From Caballeronia ptereochthonis (GTDB lineage Bacteria; Pseudomonadota; Gammaproteobacteria; Burkholderiales; Burkholderiaceae): a DNA stretch of 64,000 bases. The notes beneath the pieces are model-generated. The model was not told the DNA's origin. It was given only the letters and a program-made list of their open reading frames with translations, and ran no database searches. How positions within the stretch are numbered: the stretch's first letter is position 1; each line of letters starts with the position of its first letter. Positions 55,726-64,000 of this stretch are shown piece by piece. A program made the position numbers and the translations under genes. The stretch spans positions 62,001-126,000 of the forward strand of contig NZ_FCOB02000021.1 in NCBI RefSeq assembly GCF_001545075.1. Direction: 5' to 3'.

Positions 55726-57791
55726 ACGGACCGCCGCCATCGGCTTTTCCCACCTTCGGCGCCGCCAAGGGCGATCAGGCCGACGCGCTCACGATCGTCG
55801 GCCTGACGGTGTCCTACCGCTCGCGCGGACGCGAGCGCGAAGTGCTGCAGGACGTGACGCTGCGCGTGAAGCGCGGCGAGACGTACGGGCTCGTCGGCGA
55901 ATCGGGTTGCGGCAAGTCCACCGCGGCGCTCGCGGTGCTGCGTTATCTGCCGCGAAACGGCCGCGTGAAGGCGGGCAGGATTTCGATCGGCGGGCGCGAC
56001 GTCGCCGCGCTCGACGCCGACGCGTTGCGCGGCATGCGCGCAAGCGCCGTGTCGATGGTGTACCAGGATCCGGGGCGCGCGCTGAACCCGTCGCTCACGA
56101 TCGCGCGTCAGGTATCCGAAGCGTTCGAAGTGACCGGCGTCTCCGCCGACGACGCCATCGCCCGCACCGCCGACATGCTGAGGCGCGTGCGCATCGCCTC
56201 GCCGGAACGGGTGATGGAAAGCTATCCGCATCAGCTGTCGGGCGGCATGCAGCAGCGCGTCGTCATCGCGATGGCGCTCGCGTGCAATCCCGAGCTGCTG
56301 ATCCTCGACGAGCCGACCACCGGGCTCGATGCAACCGTCGAAGCCGAAGTGCTCGATCTCATCGTGCAGCTGCGCGCGGAGCTCGGCATGGCCGTGCTCT
56401 TCATCAGCCACAACCTCGCCGTGATCGGGCGCATGTGCGATCGCGTAGGCGTGCTGTACGCGGGCAAGCTCGTCGAGGAAGGCGCGTCCGCCGATGTCTT
56501 CGCGCAGCCCCGGCATCCGTACACGGTCGGCTTGTTGCGCTGCCTGCCGCGCGAGGGCCGCAGCAAGGAAACGGGCCGCCTCGACACGATTCCCGGCTCG
56601 CTGCCGCTGCCGGGCTCGATCACGCAGGGCTGCATCTTCGCGCCGCGCTGCAAGCTCGCGGACGAGCGCTGCCTGAGGGACGCGCCGCCGCCGTATCGCG
56701 TGGCGTCGGCGCACGGCGATCAGATGGCGCGCTGCCACTATCACGAACGCGCGGAAACCCTGCCGCGCTCGACCGACGAAGCGCCGGTGCCCGTCGCCAA
56801 CGGCGAGGAACTGCCGCTCGCGCTCTCGGCGCGCAATCTCTCGAAGACCTTCCGCGTCGGCGACGAGGACGTGCGCGCCGTCCACGATGTCTCGCTCGAT
56901 CTCGTGCAGGGCGAAACGCTCGGGCTCGTCGGCGAATCGGGCAGCGGCAAGACGACGCTCGCGAAGCTGCTCCTGGGCCTCGTGTCGCCCGACAAGGGCG
57001 CGACGCTCGAACTCGACGGCGCGAGGCTGCCCGAGCGCGTGACCAGGCGCAGCGGCGAGCAGGTGAAGTCGCTCCAGATCGTCTTTCAGAATCCCGATTC
57101 CGCGCTGAACCGCGCGCATTCGGTGCGGCGGCTGATCGCGCGGTCGCTGTCGAAGCTCGCCGCGCTGCATGGCCAGGCGAAGGAAGAACGCCTGCGCGCG
57201 CTGACCGAAGCCGTGCGCCTGCCGGAGCGCTATCTCGGCTCTCGCACACGGCAACTGTCGGGCGGGCTCAAGCAGCGCGTCGCGATCGCGCGGGCCTTCG
57301 CGGGCGACCCGCGCGTGGTCGTCTGCGACGAGCCGACTTCCGCGCTCGACGTCTCCGTGCAGGCCGCGATTCTCAACCTGCTCGCGGACCTGCAGCGCGA
57401 ACGGCGCGTGAGTTACGTGTTCATCTCGCACGATCTGCATGTCGTGCGTTATCTCTCGGACCGCATCGCCGTGCTGTATCTCGGGCGCATCATGGAGATC
57501 GGCCGCGCCGCCGATGTCTTCGACGGCCCCCAGCATCCGTACACCGAAGCGCTGCTGTCGTCGGTGCCGGCACTGGACGCGGCGCACGCGAAGCGCATCC
57601 GGCTGTCGGGCGAGTTGCCGAGCGCGGCGAATCCGCCGTCGGGCTGCGTGTTCCACACGCGCTGCCCGCGCAAGATCGGCGATATATGCGAGACCGAAAC
57701 GCCGCCGTGCCGCGATGCGGGCAACGATCACGCGATCCATTGCCATATTCCCGTCGACGAACTGCGTGCGCTGCAACGTCAGGAAAGCTGA
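55722..57791 (+). CDS. ABC transporter ATP-binding protein, fused DppD-DppF type
   Basis: This 689-residue protein has two ATPase domains. The first has G-E-S-G-C-G-K-S-T, L-S-G-G-M-Q-Q-R and L-I-L-D-E-P-T. The second has G-E-S-G-S-G-K-T-T, L-S-G-G-L-K-Q-R and V-V-C-D-E-P-T. Each half ends with a peptide-transporter Cys motif: C-I-F-A-P-R-C-K-L-A-D-E-R-C and C-V-F-H-T-R-C-P-R-K-I. The fusion puts the usually separate DppD and DppF into one chain. It energises import with the upstream permeases. Confidence 0.93.
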   Translation: MNGPPPSAFPTFGAAKGDQADALTIVGLTVSYRSRGREREVLQDVTLRVKRGETYGLVGESGCGKSTAALAVLRYLPRNGRVKAGRISIGGRDVAALDADALRGMRASAVSMVYQDPGRALNPSLTIARQVSEAFEVTGVSADDAIARTADMLRRVRIASPERVMESYPHQLSGGMQQRVVIAMALACNPELLILDEPTTGLDATVEAEVLDLIVQLRAELGMAVLFISHNLAVIGRMCDRVGVLYAGKLVEEGASADVFAQPRHPYTVGLLRCLPREGRSKETGRLDTIPGSLPLPGSITQGCIFAPRCKLADERCLRDAPPPYRVASAHGDQMARCHYHERAETLPRSTDEAPVPVANGEELPLALSARNLSKTFRVGDEDVRAVHDVSLDLVQGETLGLVGESGSGKTTLAKLLLGLVSPDKGATLELDGARLPERVTRRSGEQVKSLQIVFQNPDSALNRAHSVRRLIARSLSKLAALHGQAKEERLRALTEAVRLPERYLGSRTRQLSGGLKQRVAIARAFAGDPRVVVCDEPTSALDVSVQAAILNLLADLQRERRVSYVFISHDLHVVRYLSDRIAVLYLGRIMEIGRAADVFDGPQHPYTEALLSSVPALDAAHAKRIRLSGELPSAANPPSGCVFHTRCPRKIGDICETETPPCRDAGNDHAIHCHIPVDELRALQRQES

Positions 57792-57894
57792 TCCTGCGCA
57801 ATCGGCAAGCGGCGCATGAGGCGGTCACCGGAACCAAAGCGGCTTCGCACGTCTCTCATCGGTTCGATGTCCGACAATAAAGAGGATTCAACCG

Positions 57895-58317
57895 GTGAAA
57901 CCCGCCCTTTCCATCGCGCTCAGCGCAGGTCTGACTTTCGCCGTCGCGCTGGCCGCGCACGCGCAGACGCCGCCGCAAGCCCCGACGCCCGGCGCGTCGG
58001 ATCCGACCTTCTCGGCCTATTCGCTCGCGCAGCAGTGCGCCGCGAAGTCCGACAATACCGCGCAAGGGCAATGTGTCGGCGCCGTGCGCGGCATCGTGCG
58101 CGGGTATCAGTACGGCGTGCTGTTCCTGTCGCAGCGCGCGTCGCTGTCGGATGGCGAGACCCAGAGCGTCTCGCTGTGCCTGACGGACACGAAGGTTTCG
58201 TCGATCATCGACGACTTCCTCGCCGACGCGAAACAGGTCGACGAAGCCGATCTCAAGCGCACGCCCGCGGAAGTCGCGGTGCTCGGCTCGGTGCACGCGC
58301 ATCACGCGTGCACCTGA
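57895..58317 (+). CDS. Rap1a/Tai-family exported protein
   Basis: This 140-residue protein starts at GTG 57895 after AGAGGA. The signal peptide ends near A-A-H-A-Q-T. The mature part has Q-Q-C-A-A-K...C-V-G-A-V-R-G-I-V-R-G-Y-Q-Y-G and later C-L-T-D, as in Rap1a/Tai proteins, some of which are immunity proteins to type VI amidase effectors. No effector or type VI gene is adjacent, so an immunity role here is only a family-level possibility. Confidence 0.82.
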   Translation: MKPALSIALSAGLTFAVALAAHAQTPPQAPTPGASDPTFSAYSLAQQCAAKSDNTAQGQCVGAVRGIVRGYQYGVLFLSQRASLSDGETQSVSLCLTDTKVSSIIDDFLADAKQVDEADLKRTPAEVAVLGSVHAHHACT

Positions 58318-58340
58318 TGCGCACCTGAGCGCGCGCGGCC

Positions 58341-59186
58341 TCAGAGCATCTCGAGCGAGCGCTTCGACCTCGGCGGCCCGAACTGCTGGTCGATGTCCGC
58401 GAGTTCTTCGGCGGACAGTCGCAGGTCGAGCGCCGCGCGGTTCTCGCGCACGTGCGCGACGTCGGCCGCCTTCGGAATCGCGAACACTTCGGGCTGCAGC
58501 AGCACCCACGCGAGCGCCACCTGAAACGCCGACACGCCGCGCGCCGCCGCGATCCTTTCCAGCGCGCCGCCGCGCGGCAGGCGAGCGTGATCGACGGGGC
58601 TATAGGCCATCGCCGGCATGCGGTGCTCGCGCAGCCACGGCAAGAGATCGAACTCGGGCCCGCGCCGCGCGACGTTGTAGAGAATCTGATCGGTCGCGCA
58701 GGCGTCGCCGCCATCGAGCGAGAACAGTTCCTCCAGGTCGTCGGTGTCGAAGTTGCTCACGCCCCAGTGACGGATCTTGCCTTCGCCCTTCAGCTTTTCG
58801 AAACCGGCTACCACGCCTTCCAGATCCTCGCCCCCGCGCCAGTGCAGCAGATAAAGATCGATGCGGTCGGTCTTCAGGCGCTTCAGGCTGCGCTCGCACG
58901 CGGCCTGCACGCCGCGCTCGCTGCCGTTGTGCGGATACACCTTGCTCACGATGAAGAGCTCGTCGCGCACATCGCCGAGCGCCTCGGCGATGAGCTTCTC
59001 GCTTTCTCCGTCGCCGTACATCTCGGCGGTATCGATGAGCGTCATGCCGAGCTCGACGCCTTCGCGCAGCGCAGCGATTTCGCTCTTGCGCGCGTTCGGG
59101 CGCTCGCCCATTTCCCACGTGCCCTGGCCGAGCTTCGGAATCGCTTCGCCTGTCGGCAGCGTGACGGTCGGAACGGATCGGGTCAT
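58341..59186 (-). CDS. Aldo/keto reductase
   Basis: This 281-residue enzyme has the catalytic set: D (I-D-T-A-E-M-Y), Y (E-M-Y-G), K (V-S-K-V-Y) and H (Y-L-L-H-W). The nucleotide-binding part is near I-P-K-A-A-D-V. It reduces aldehydes or ketones with NADPH; the physiological substrate is not readable. It is monocistronic on the minus strand. Confidence 0.92.
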   Translation of the reverse strand: MTRSVPTVTLPTGEAIPKLGQGTWEMGERPNARKSEIAALREGVELGMTLIDTAEMYGDGESEKLIAEALGDVRDELFIVSKVYPHNGSERGVQAACERSLKRLKTDRIDLYLLHWRGGEDLEGVVAGFEKLKGEGKIRHWGVSNFDTDDLEELFSLDGGDACATDQILYNVARRGPEFDLLPWLREHRMPAMAYSPVDHARLPRGGALERIAAARGVSAFQVALAWVLLQPEVFAIPKAADVAHVRENRAALDLRLSAEELADIDQQFGPPRSKRSLEML

Positions 59187-59244
59187 TGCAAGCCTCCTTG
59201 TGTGTCCGACGATTATGGCGCAAGGCGCACGCCCGCGGCCGCGC

Positions 59245-60936
59245 TCAAACCAGGCCGACGACGAGCGGTCCGAGCAGCGTCAGCAACACGTTGGCGAGCG
59301 CGTAGGTGATGGCGAACGGCACGGTCGGCACCGCGCTCTCCGCCTTGTCGAGCACGCCGCCGAACGCCGGGTTCGCGCTGCGCGATCCGGTGAGCGCGCC
59401 CGCGAGCAGCGCGGCGTTGTCGTAGCGCAGCACGTAACGGCCGAAGAGCATCGTCAGGAGGAGCGGGAACAGGGTGACGAACACGCCGAGCAGGAAGATC
59501 GTCAGCCCGCTCTGCTTCACCGTCACGACCGCCTGCAGCCCGGAATTCAGGCCGACCACCGCGACGAACGCCGCGAGCCCGAAATCCTTGAGCAACTGCG
59601 ACGCGGCCGGCGGCATGACGCCGTACATCGGATGCTTGCCCCGCAACCAGCCGAACAGGAGGCCCGCGAGGAGGCAGCCGCCGCCCGAACCGAGCGTGAG
59701 CGGAACGCCGCCCACGTCGACGACGACGAGCCCGATCAACAGGCCGAGCACGATGCCCACGCCCATGTAGATGAAATCGGTCTTGTCGGTGTACGGCAGT
59801 TCGTAGCCGGCGGCGTCCACGGCGCGCTTCGTGTCCTGCGGCGAGCCGTAGAACGTGATGACGTCGCCGTGCTCGAGGCGCGTCTGCGGCAGCACCGGCA
59901 GCGGCTGACCGGCGCGCGCGATGTCGTGGATATAGACGCCGTGACGCATGTCGCGATCGACTCGCGCGCGCACCGCGGCGATCGTCGTGTGATTCATGCC
60001 GCGCTTCGTGAACACGCCCTGGCGCTTCTGCATGACGACGCTGATGCCGTCCGTATCCGCGACTTCCTCGCCGATGTGCGCGGCCGCGCTCACCATCACC
60101 TCGCGCCGCCCGACGACGAGCACGATGTCGCCCGTCTCCAGCGTGATGTCCGGGCGCGGCTCGAGCGCACGGCCCGCGCGCCGGATGCGCTCGACGGTGA
60201 TCAGGTCCTGGTCGTCCACTTCGATGTCGGCGACCGTGCGCCCTGCCGCGCCACCGTTCGCCACGCGATAGGCGCGCCCGACGAGCGCCGGTAGCGCGGA
60301 AATCTGTCCCGGGCCGGGTCCGGCGGCGCCGCCGGCGAGCGCCTTCTCCGCCTCGATCGACGCTTCCTTCAGGCTTTGCCCCATGAACTTCGGCAGGATG
60401 TTCACGCAGATGATGATCGCGCCGAGCGAGCCGAACACGTAGGTCACGGCATACGCGATCGCCACGTCGGCCTGCAGCGCCTTCGTCTGGTCGGCGGGCA
60501 GGCCGAGCCGCGCGATGGCGTCGCCCGCCGTGCCGATGATCGCCGATTGCGTGAGCGCCCCGCCCGCGAGCCCGGCGGCAAGCCCCTTGTTCAGCCCGAA
60601 GACCTTCGCGCAGACGATCACGCTGAGAAGCGCCGTCACCGCGAGAAACACCGCCATCGCGATTTCGCGCAGCGTCTTGCGGTTGATCGAATTGAAGAAC
60701 TGCGGGCCCGAGTCGTAGCCGACCGCGTAGATGAAGACGGCGAACATCACCGATTTCACGCCGTTGTCGATCTGCACGCCCGCCTGGCTCACCACCACCG
60801 CCGCGATGAGCGAGCCGCCCACGCCGCCCAGCTGGAACTTGCCGAAGTTGATCTGGCCGATCAGATAGCCCGCCGCAAGCGACAGGAAGAGCGCCGATTC
60901 CGGCGACTTCTGGAAGATGTCGTGAAGCCAGTCCAT
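59245..60936 (-). CDS. AspT/YidE-YbjL-family exchanger
   Basis: This is a 563-residue membrane protein with about ten helices in two halves. The family repeats are G-F-x-G-G-x-L-T-Q-S-A-I-I-G-T-A in the first half and L-T-G-S-R-S-A-N-P-A-F-G in the second. Two TrkA-C (RCK_C) domains lie between the membrane halves. Relatives include AspT, the aspartate:alanine exchanger. It starts two bases after the stop of its paralogue, so the two are cotranscribed. The substrate is probably a dicarboxylate or amino acid, but I cannot tell which. Confidence 0.88.
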   Translation of the reverse strand: MDWLHDIFQKSPESALFLSLAAGYLIGQINFGKFQLGGVGGSLIAAVVVSQAGVQIDNGVKSVMFAVFIYAVGYDSGPQFFNSINRKTLREIAMAVFLAVTALLSVIVCAKVFGLNKGLAAGLAGGALTQSAIIGTAGDAIARLGLPADQTKALQADVAIAYAVTYVFGSLGAIIICVNILPKFMGQSLKEASIEAEKALAGGAAGPGPGQISALPALVGRAYRVANGGAAGRTVADIEVDDQDLITVERIRRAGRALEPRPDITLETGDIVLVVGRREVMVSAAAHIGEEVADTDGISVVMQKRQGVFTKRGMNHTTIAAVRARVDRDMRHGVYIHDIARAGQPLPVLPQTRLEHGDVITFYGSPQDTKRAVDAAGYELPYTDKTDFIYMGVGIVLGLLIGLVVVDVGGVPLTLGSGGGCLLAGLLFGWLRGKHPMYGVMPPAASQLLKDFGLAAFVAVVGLNSGLQAVVTVKQSGLTIFLLGVFVTLFPLLLTMLFGRYVLRYDNAALLAGALTGSRSANPAFGGVLDKAESAVPTVPFAITYALANVLLTLLGPLVVGLV

Positions 60937-60940
60937 GGCG

Positions 60941-62623
60941 TCAGCCCAGTTTGCCGGCCAGCCCGACGATCACCGGCCCGAGCAGCGGCAGCAGCACGTT
61001 CGAAAGTGCATAGGTGATCGTGTAGCCGATGACGGGCGTCGCGTTGCCCGTCACGCCGACGAGCGCGCTGATCGCGGGCGTGCTGCATTGCTGGCCGGCG
61101 ATCGCGCCGAGCAGCATCGGCACTTCGAGCTTCAGCAGCCAGCGTCCGATGAAAAGCGACGCGAGCGCCGGCCCGAGCGTGATGACGATGCCCGCGACCG
61201 GCAGCGCGATGCCGTATTCGCGGATGAGCCGCAGCGCATCCGCGCCCGCCGACAGTCCGACCGCCGCGATGAACGTGCAGAGGCCGAAGTCCTTCAGGAT
61301 CTGCGCCGCCGCCGACGGCAGCGAGCCGATCAGCGGATAGCGCGAGCGGATCCAGCCGAACAGGAGGCCCGCGAGCAGGCAGCCACCGCCCGTGCCAGGC
61401 GTGAGGTCGATGCCGCCGACGTGCGCCGACAATCGCCCGATCCCGATGCCCAGCAGCACGCCGAGCCCGAGAAAGACGAAGTCGGTTTTCCGCGTCGCGC
61501 GAAGCATGTAGCCGAGCCGGGCGGCGCCGCGCGCGACGTCTTCCTTGTTGCCGACGAGCGTCAGCACGTCGCCGCGCTGCAACTGCGTGCCGGATAGTGC
61601 GGGAATCGTGCTGTCGAGACGCGTCACGGCCGCGACGAACACGCCGTGCGCGTCGGCGGGCGCGGCGCGGGCGCGCACCTGCGCGAGCGTGAGGCCGTGA
61701 ATCGCGCGCTGCGTGAGCATCACATCCACACGCTCGACGAAGACATCCGAGACGCCGCCGCTGAACACCTCCTCGCCGATCGCGGGAATCGCCTCGATGA
61801 GCGCCTCGCGCCGCCCGCCGACCACGACGCTATCGCCCGCCTTCAGGACGACCGGGGCCTGCGGCTTGATGATCGAGCGGTCGCGCTGCACGCGTTGCAC
61901 GCTGATGTTGTAGCCGAAGCGCTTTTCCAGTTCGCCGATGGTGCTGCCCGCGCCCGTCGTCACCCTGAGCTCGCGTCCGGCGAGCGGCGGCGCGGCAGGC
62001 GTCTGCGCCTCGCCGAGTGCGCCGTCGCCGCCGAGCTTGCGCCAGACGCGCTCCGCTTCGTCGCGCAGGTTCACGCGCAGGATGAGCGGCGCGAACTGGC
62101 TCGCGAAAAGCACGATCGTGACCAGACCGAACAGATAGCTCACGCTGTAGGCGGTGACGATATTCGCCTGCAGACGCGCCGTGTCGGCGGCCGGCAGTCC
62201 GAGCCGGTTGATGGCCTCGGAGGCCGTGCCGATCACGGCCGATTCGGTCGCCCCGCCGGCGAGCAGTCCGGCCGCGGTTCCCGCATCGAGCTTCAGCACG
62301 ACGACGGCGCCGAGCACGAGCGCGATCACGACGACGATCTCGACGATCGACAGCGCGCCGTAACGCCATCCGCGTCCGATATTCGCGAAGAATTGCGGGC
62401 CGCCGGTAAAGCCGAGCGCGAAGATGAAAAGCGCGAAAGCGATGTTCTTGAGGTCGGGCGAAATACGCGCACCGCTTTGACCGAGGATCAACGCGACGAT
62501 GAGCGTGCCGCAAACGCCGCAGAGCTGAATTGGACCAAGCTTGAACGAACCAATGAAATAGCCAATCGCGAGGCTGGAAAACAGAGCGATCTCGGGCTGC
62601 GCGGAAAGCAGATTCAATATCAT
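60941..62623 (-). CDS. AspT/YidE-YbjL-family exchanger (paralogue)
   Basis: This 560-residue protein is the same family and layout as its neighbour: two membrane halves flanking two RCK_C domains (V-F-V-E-R-V-D-V-M and L-Q-R-G-D-V-L-T-L-V-G). Motifs are A-T-E-S-A-V-I-G-T-A-S-E-A and I-A-G-Q-Q-C-S-T-P-A. Sequence differs widely from the other copy, so the duplication is old and the two may form a heteromer or divide substrates. ATG 62623 is preferred; a TTG 20 codons upstream lacks a better site. Confidence 0.88.
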   Translation of the reverse strand: MILNLLSAQPEIALFSSLAIGYFIGSFKLGPIQLCGVCGTLIVALILGQSGARISPDLKNIAFALFIFALGFTGGPQFFANIGRGWRYGALSIVEIVVVIALVLGAVVVLKLDAGTAAGLLAGGATESAVIGTASEAINRLGLPAADTARLQANIVTAYSVSYLFGLVTIVLFASQFAPLILRVNLRDEAERVWRKLGGDGALGEAQTPAAPPLAGRELRVTTGAGSTIGELEKRFGYNISVQRVQRDRSIIKPQAPVVLKAGDSVVVGGRREALIEAIPAIGEEVFSGGVSDVFVERVDVMLTQRAIHGLTLAQVRARAAPADAHGVFVAAVTRLDSTIPALSGTQLQRGDVLTLVGNKEDVARGAARLGYMLRATRKTDFVFLGLGVLLGIGIGRLSAHVGGIDLTPGTGGGCLLAGLLFGWIRSRYPLIGSLPSAAAQILKDFGLCTFIAAVGLSAGADALRLIREYGIALPVAGIVITLGPALASLFIGRWLLKLEVPMLLGAIAGQQCSTPAISALVGVTGNATPVIGYTITYALSNVLLPLLGPVIVGLAGKLG

Positions 62624-63123
62624 GGGATCGACAATTTTTATTGGTAATCGGAACGCGTTCGCCGTACCTTGGTCGTTAAGCAATCGTCTCGGCGCGTAAT
62701 CTTCACGAAAGAAATTAATCGATATATCAGGACCGATAAATAAAAGCTTTTATTCGAAGGCTTGATATATCAGTTCGAAAAAGGCGCGATTATTTCCATA
62801 AAATGCGGTTTTTTAAACATTTCCGACATATATCAGAAGACATTCAACAAAACGGCCATCTCCTTCAACTGAAATAATCCAGCCTTTCAATGCGCCGCCG
62901 CTTTAGGAATGACGCCTCGGACCGCGCGAATGCACGCGTTTTAAGGATCGAACCGAATTACCCCAAAAAATCAGCATCGGCATCCTAAATTTTATGATCT
63001 GGATATTGCAATATCCGGATTCTGTCAATATTATCGGCTTCACAGGTTGTTCAATAACTGGACACACGCTCGTCATAAGGCGTAGGTCCGGACCGTGTGG
63101 CACAACTCTGAGAGGGCACCAAG
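62624..63123. promoter_or_regulatory. AT-rich divergent control region between AspT pair and lysR
   Basis: This 500-base region is much more AT-rich than its flanks. It contains three copies of an ATATATCAG motif (62721-62730, 62764-62773, 62827-62836), one of which is the perfect palindrome TGATATATCA. It also contains the 16-bp palindromes AATAAAAGCTTTTATT (62739-62754) and GGATATTGCAATATCC (63001-63016). Divergent regulator/transporter spacing suggests LysR control. Binding is not shown. Confidence 0.55.
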
Positions 63124-64000
63124 ATGAATCAGATCCATGCAATGCGCGTCTTCGTGCGCGTGGCGGACACGGAAAGCTTTCGCCGCGCCGCTCAACAACT
63201 CGACGTCTCGAATGCGCTGGTCACCCGCGCAATCGCCATGCTCGAAGCGCATTTGAGAACCCGCCTCATCAATCGCACCACCCGCAACCTTTCTCTCACC
63301 GAAGCCGGCACGCGTTATCTGGAAGGCTGCCGCGCGCTGCTCGAGGAACTGGATCATCTGGAGTCGACCGTCACGCACACCGAGGGCGAACCGAGCGGCA
63401 CGCTGCGCGTCGTCGCGTCGAGCGCGCTCTCGCTGCTCACGCTGACGCCGCTCATCGACGGCTTCCGCAAGCTCTATCCCAAGGTCAACGTGCGCCTGAC
63501 GCTCGCCGAGCGGCATGTCGATCTGGTCGAGGACGGCTATGACGTCGGCATCGTCACGGCGTTCATGGTGTCGAGCACCGCGCTCATCGAGCGTCCCGTC
63601 GGCACCAACGCGCTGGTTCCGGTCGCCACGCCGGCATTCGTCGCCGAACATGGCATGCCCGCTGCGCCCGCGGATTTGCAAACGTTATCTTCGGTCGGAT
63701 TGCCGAATGAAATGCGCAGCCAGACCTGGCATTTCCGTCATCGCCACGGCGCCGCCGACCAGATCACGCTCGCGCCGGTGTATACGGTCAACAACGGGCT
63801 GATGGTCCGTCTCGCCACCTTGAAGAGCATGGGCTTTTCGATCCTGCCCGAAGGCATCGTGCAAACGGATCTGAAGGAGGGCACGCTCGTTCGCCTGCTG
63901 CCCGATTACACGATCGACGACCCGGACATGAAAGTTTCGATCGTCTATCCGGGGCGTCAGTATCTGCCTGCCAAGACACGCTTCTTTATCGACTATGCTC
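63124..64000 (+). CDS. LysR-family transcriptional regulator (3' partial)
   Basis: The frame starts at ATG 63124 and is still open at the window end (292 codons seen). The N-terminal helix-turn-helix reads M-N-Q-I-H-A-M-R-V-F-V-R-V-A-D-T-E-S-F, then A-A-Q-Q-L-D-V-S-N-A-L-V-T-R-A-I. The substrate-binding domain begins with G-T-L-R-V-V-A-S-S-A-L and continues through V-D-L-V-E-D-G-Y-D-V-G-I. It resembles the DmlR/AaeR-like subgroup. It is divergent from the AspT pair, which it may regulate. Confidence 0.92.
   Translation, partial: MNQIHAMRVFVRVADTESFRRAAQQLDVSNALVTRAIAMLEAHLRTRLINRTTRNLSLTEAGTRYLEGCRALLEELDHLESTVTHTEGEPSGTLRVVASSALSLLTLTPLIDGFRKLYPKVNVRLTLAERHVDLVEDGYDVGIVTAFMVSSTALIERPVGTNALVPVATPAFVAEHGMPAAPADLQTLSSVGLPNEMRSQTWHFRHRHGAADQITLAPVYTVNNGLMVRLATLKSMGFSILPEGIVQTDLKEGTLVRLLPDYTIDDPDMKVSIVYPGRQYLPAKTRFFIDYA

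Overview
The window is a stretch of a Burkholderiaceae chromosome, most likely Paraburkholderia or Caballeronia. Coding is dense, GC is high and strongly G/C-biased at third positions, and the gene neighbourhoods are those of beta-proteobacterial housekeeping DNA (ispH-fkpB, rpmB-rpmG, nadA-nadC facing nadB, ribF-ileS-lspA-coaBC-LLM-dut, clpS-clpA beside a cold-shock gene and icd, and a solitary second EF-G). No species-level marker can be read with certainty.

Positions 1-8093 are the right-hand end of an integrated genomic island. Codon use is less extreme than in the rest of the window. On the plus strand lies a three-gene ABC-3C conflict system: a nuclease-type effector cut by the window edge, a middle component and a DUF3732 ABC ATPase. 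On the minus strand an integrase is followed, with start/stop overlaps or near-overlaps, by a YhcG-type PD-(D/E)XK nuclease, a TIGR02391/Ymh-family protein and a small hypothetical protein. All three of those cargo proteins carry an R-(N)-x-A-H HEPN-like motif. The island ends in a 56-base 3' fragment of a tRNA-Leu(CAA) gene with its original terminator. The intact tRNA should lie beyond the left edge.

Positions 8100-17500 hold two small membrane proteins, a zinc-ribbon/TPR-like Ala-Pro-rich membrane protein with a 9-bp tandem repeat, a TIGR03118-type lipoprotein, rsuA, an unlisted 58-residue membrane protein, an SDR protein, a 2Fe-2S/FNR reductase, argD and a YpeA-type GNAT enzyme. Upstream of argD is the most interesting regulatory structure here. 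It is a 16-codon reading frame with four consecutive Arg codons, followed by mutually exclusive antiterminator and terminator helices, which is the layout of an arginine-responsive attenuator.

Positions 17500-31300 carry a branched-chain amino-acid ABC transporter (livK-H-M-G-F), ispH-fkpB, radC, rpmB-rpmG with a long structured leader, the NAD synthesis genes nadB/nadC/nadA, and a fatty-acid desaturase whose C-terminus resembles an ISL3 transposase tail. Positions 31300-47800 hold mscS, an RsmB-type methyltransferase, purN, ribF, ileS, lspA, coaBC, an LLM oxidoreductase, dut, clpA/clpS, a cold-shock gene, icd and an RluE-type pseudouridine synthase. Positions 48100-64000 hold a Lys/His-rich exported peptide, a DUF192 protein, fusA2, a cupin plus a four-gene peptide/nickel-type ABC importer, a Rap1a/Tai-family protein, an aldo/keto reductase, two paralogous AspT-type exchangers and a divergent, truncated LysR regulator. 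Palindromic operator-like sites lie between the exchangers and the regulator.
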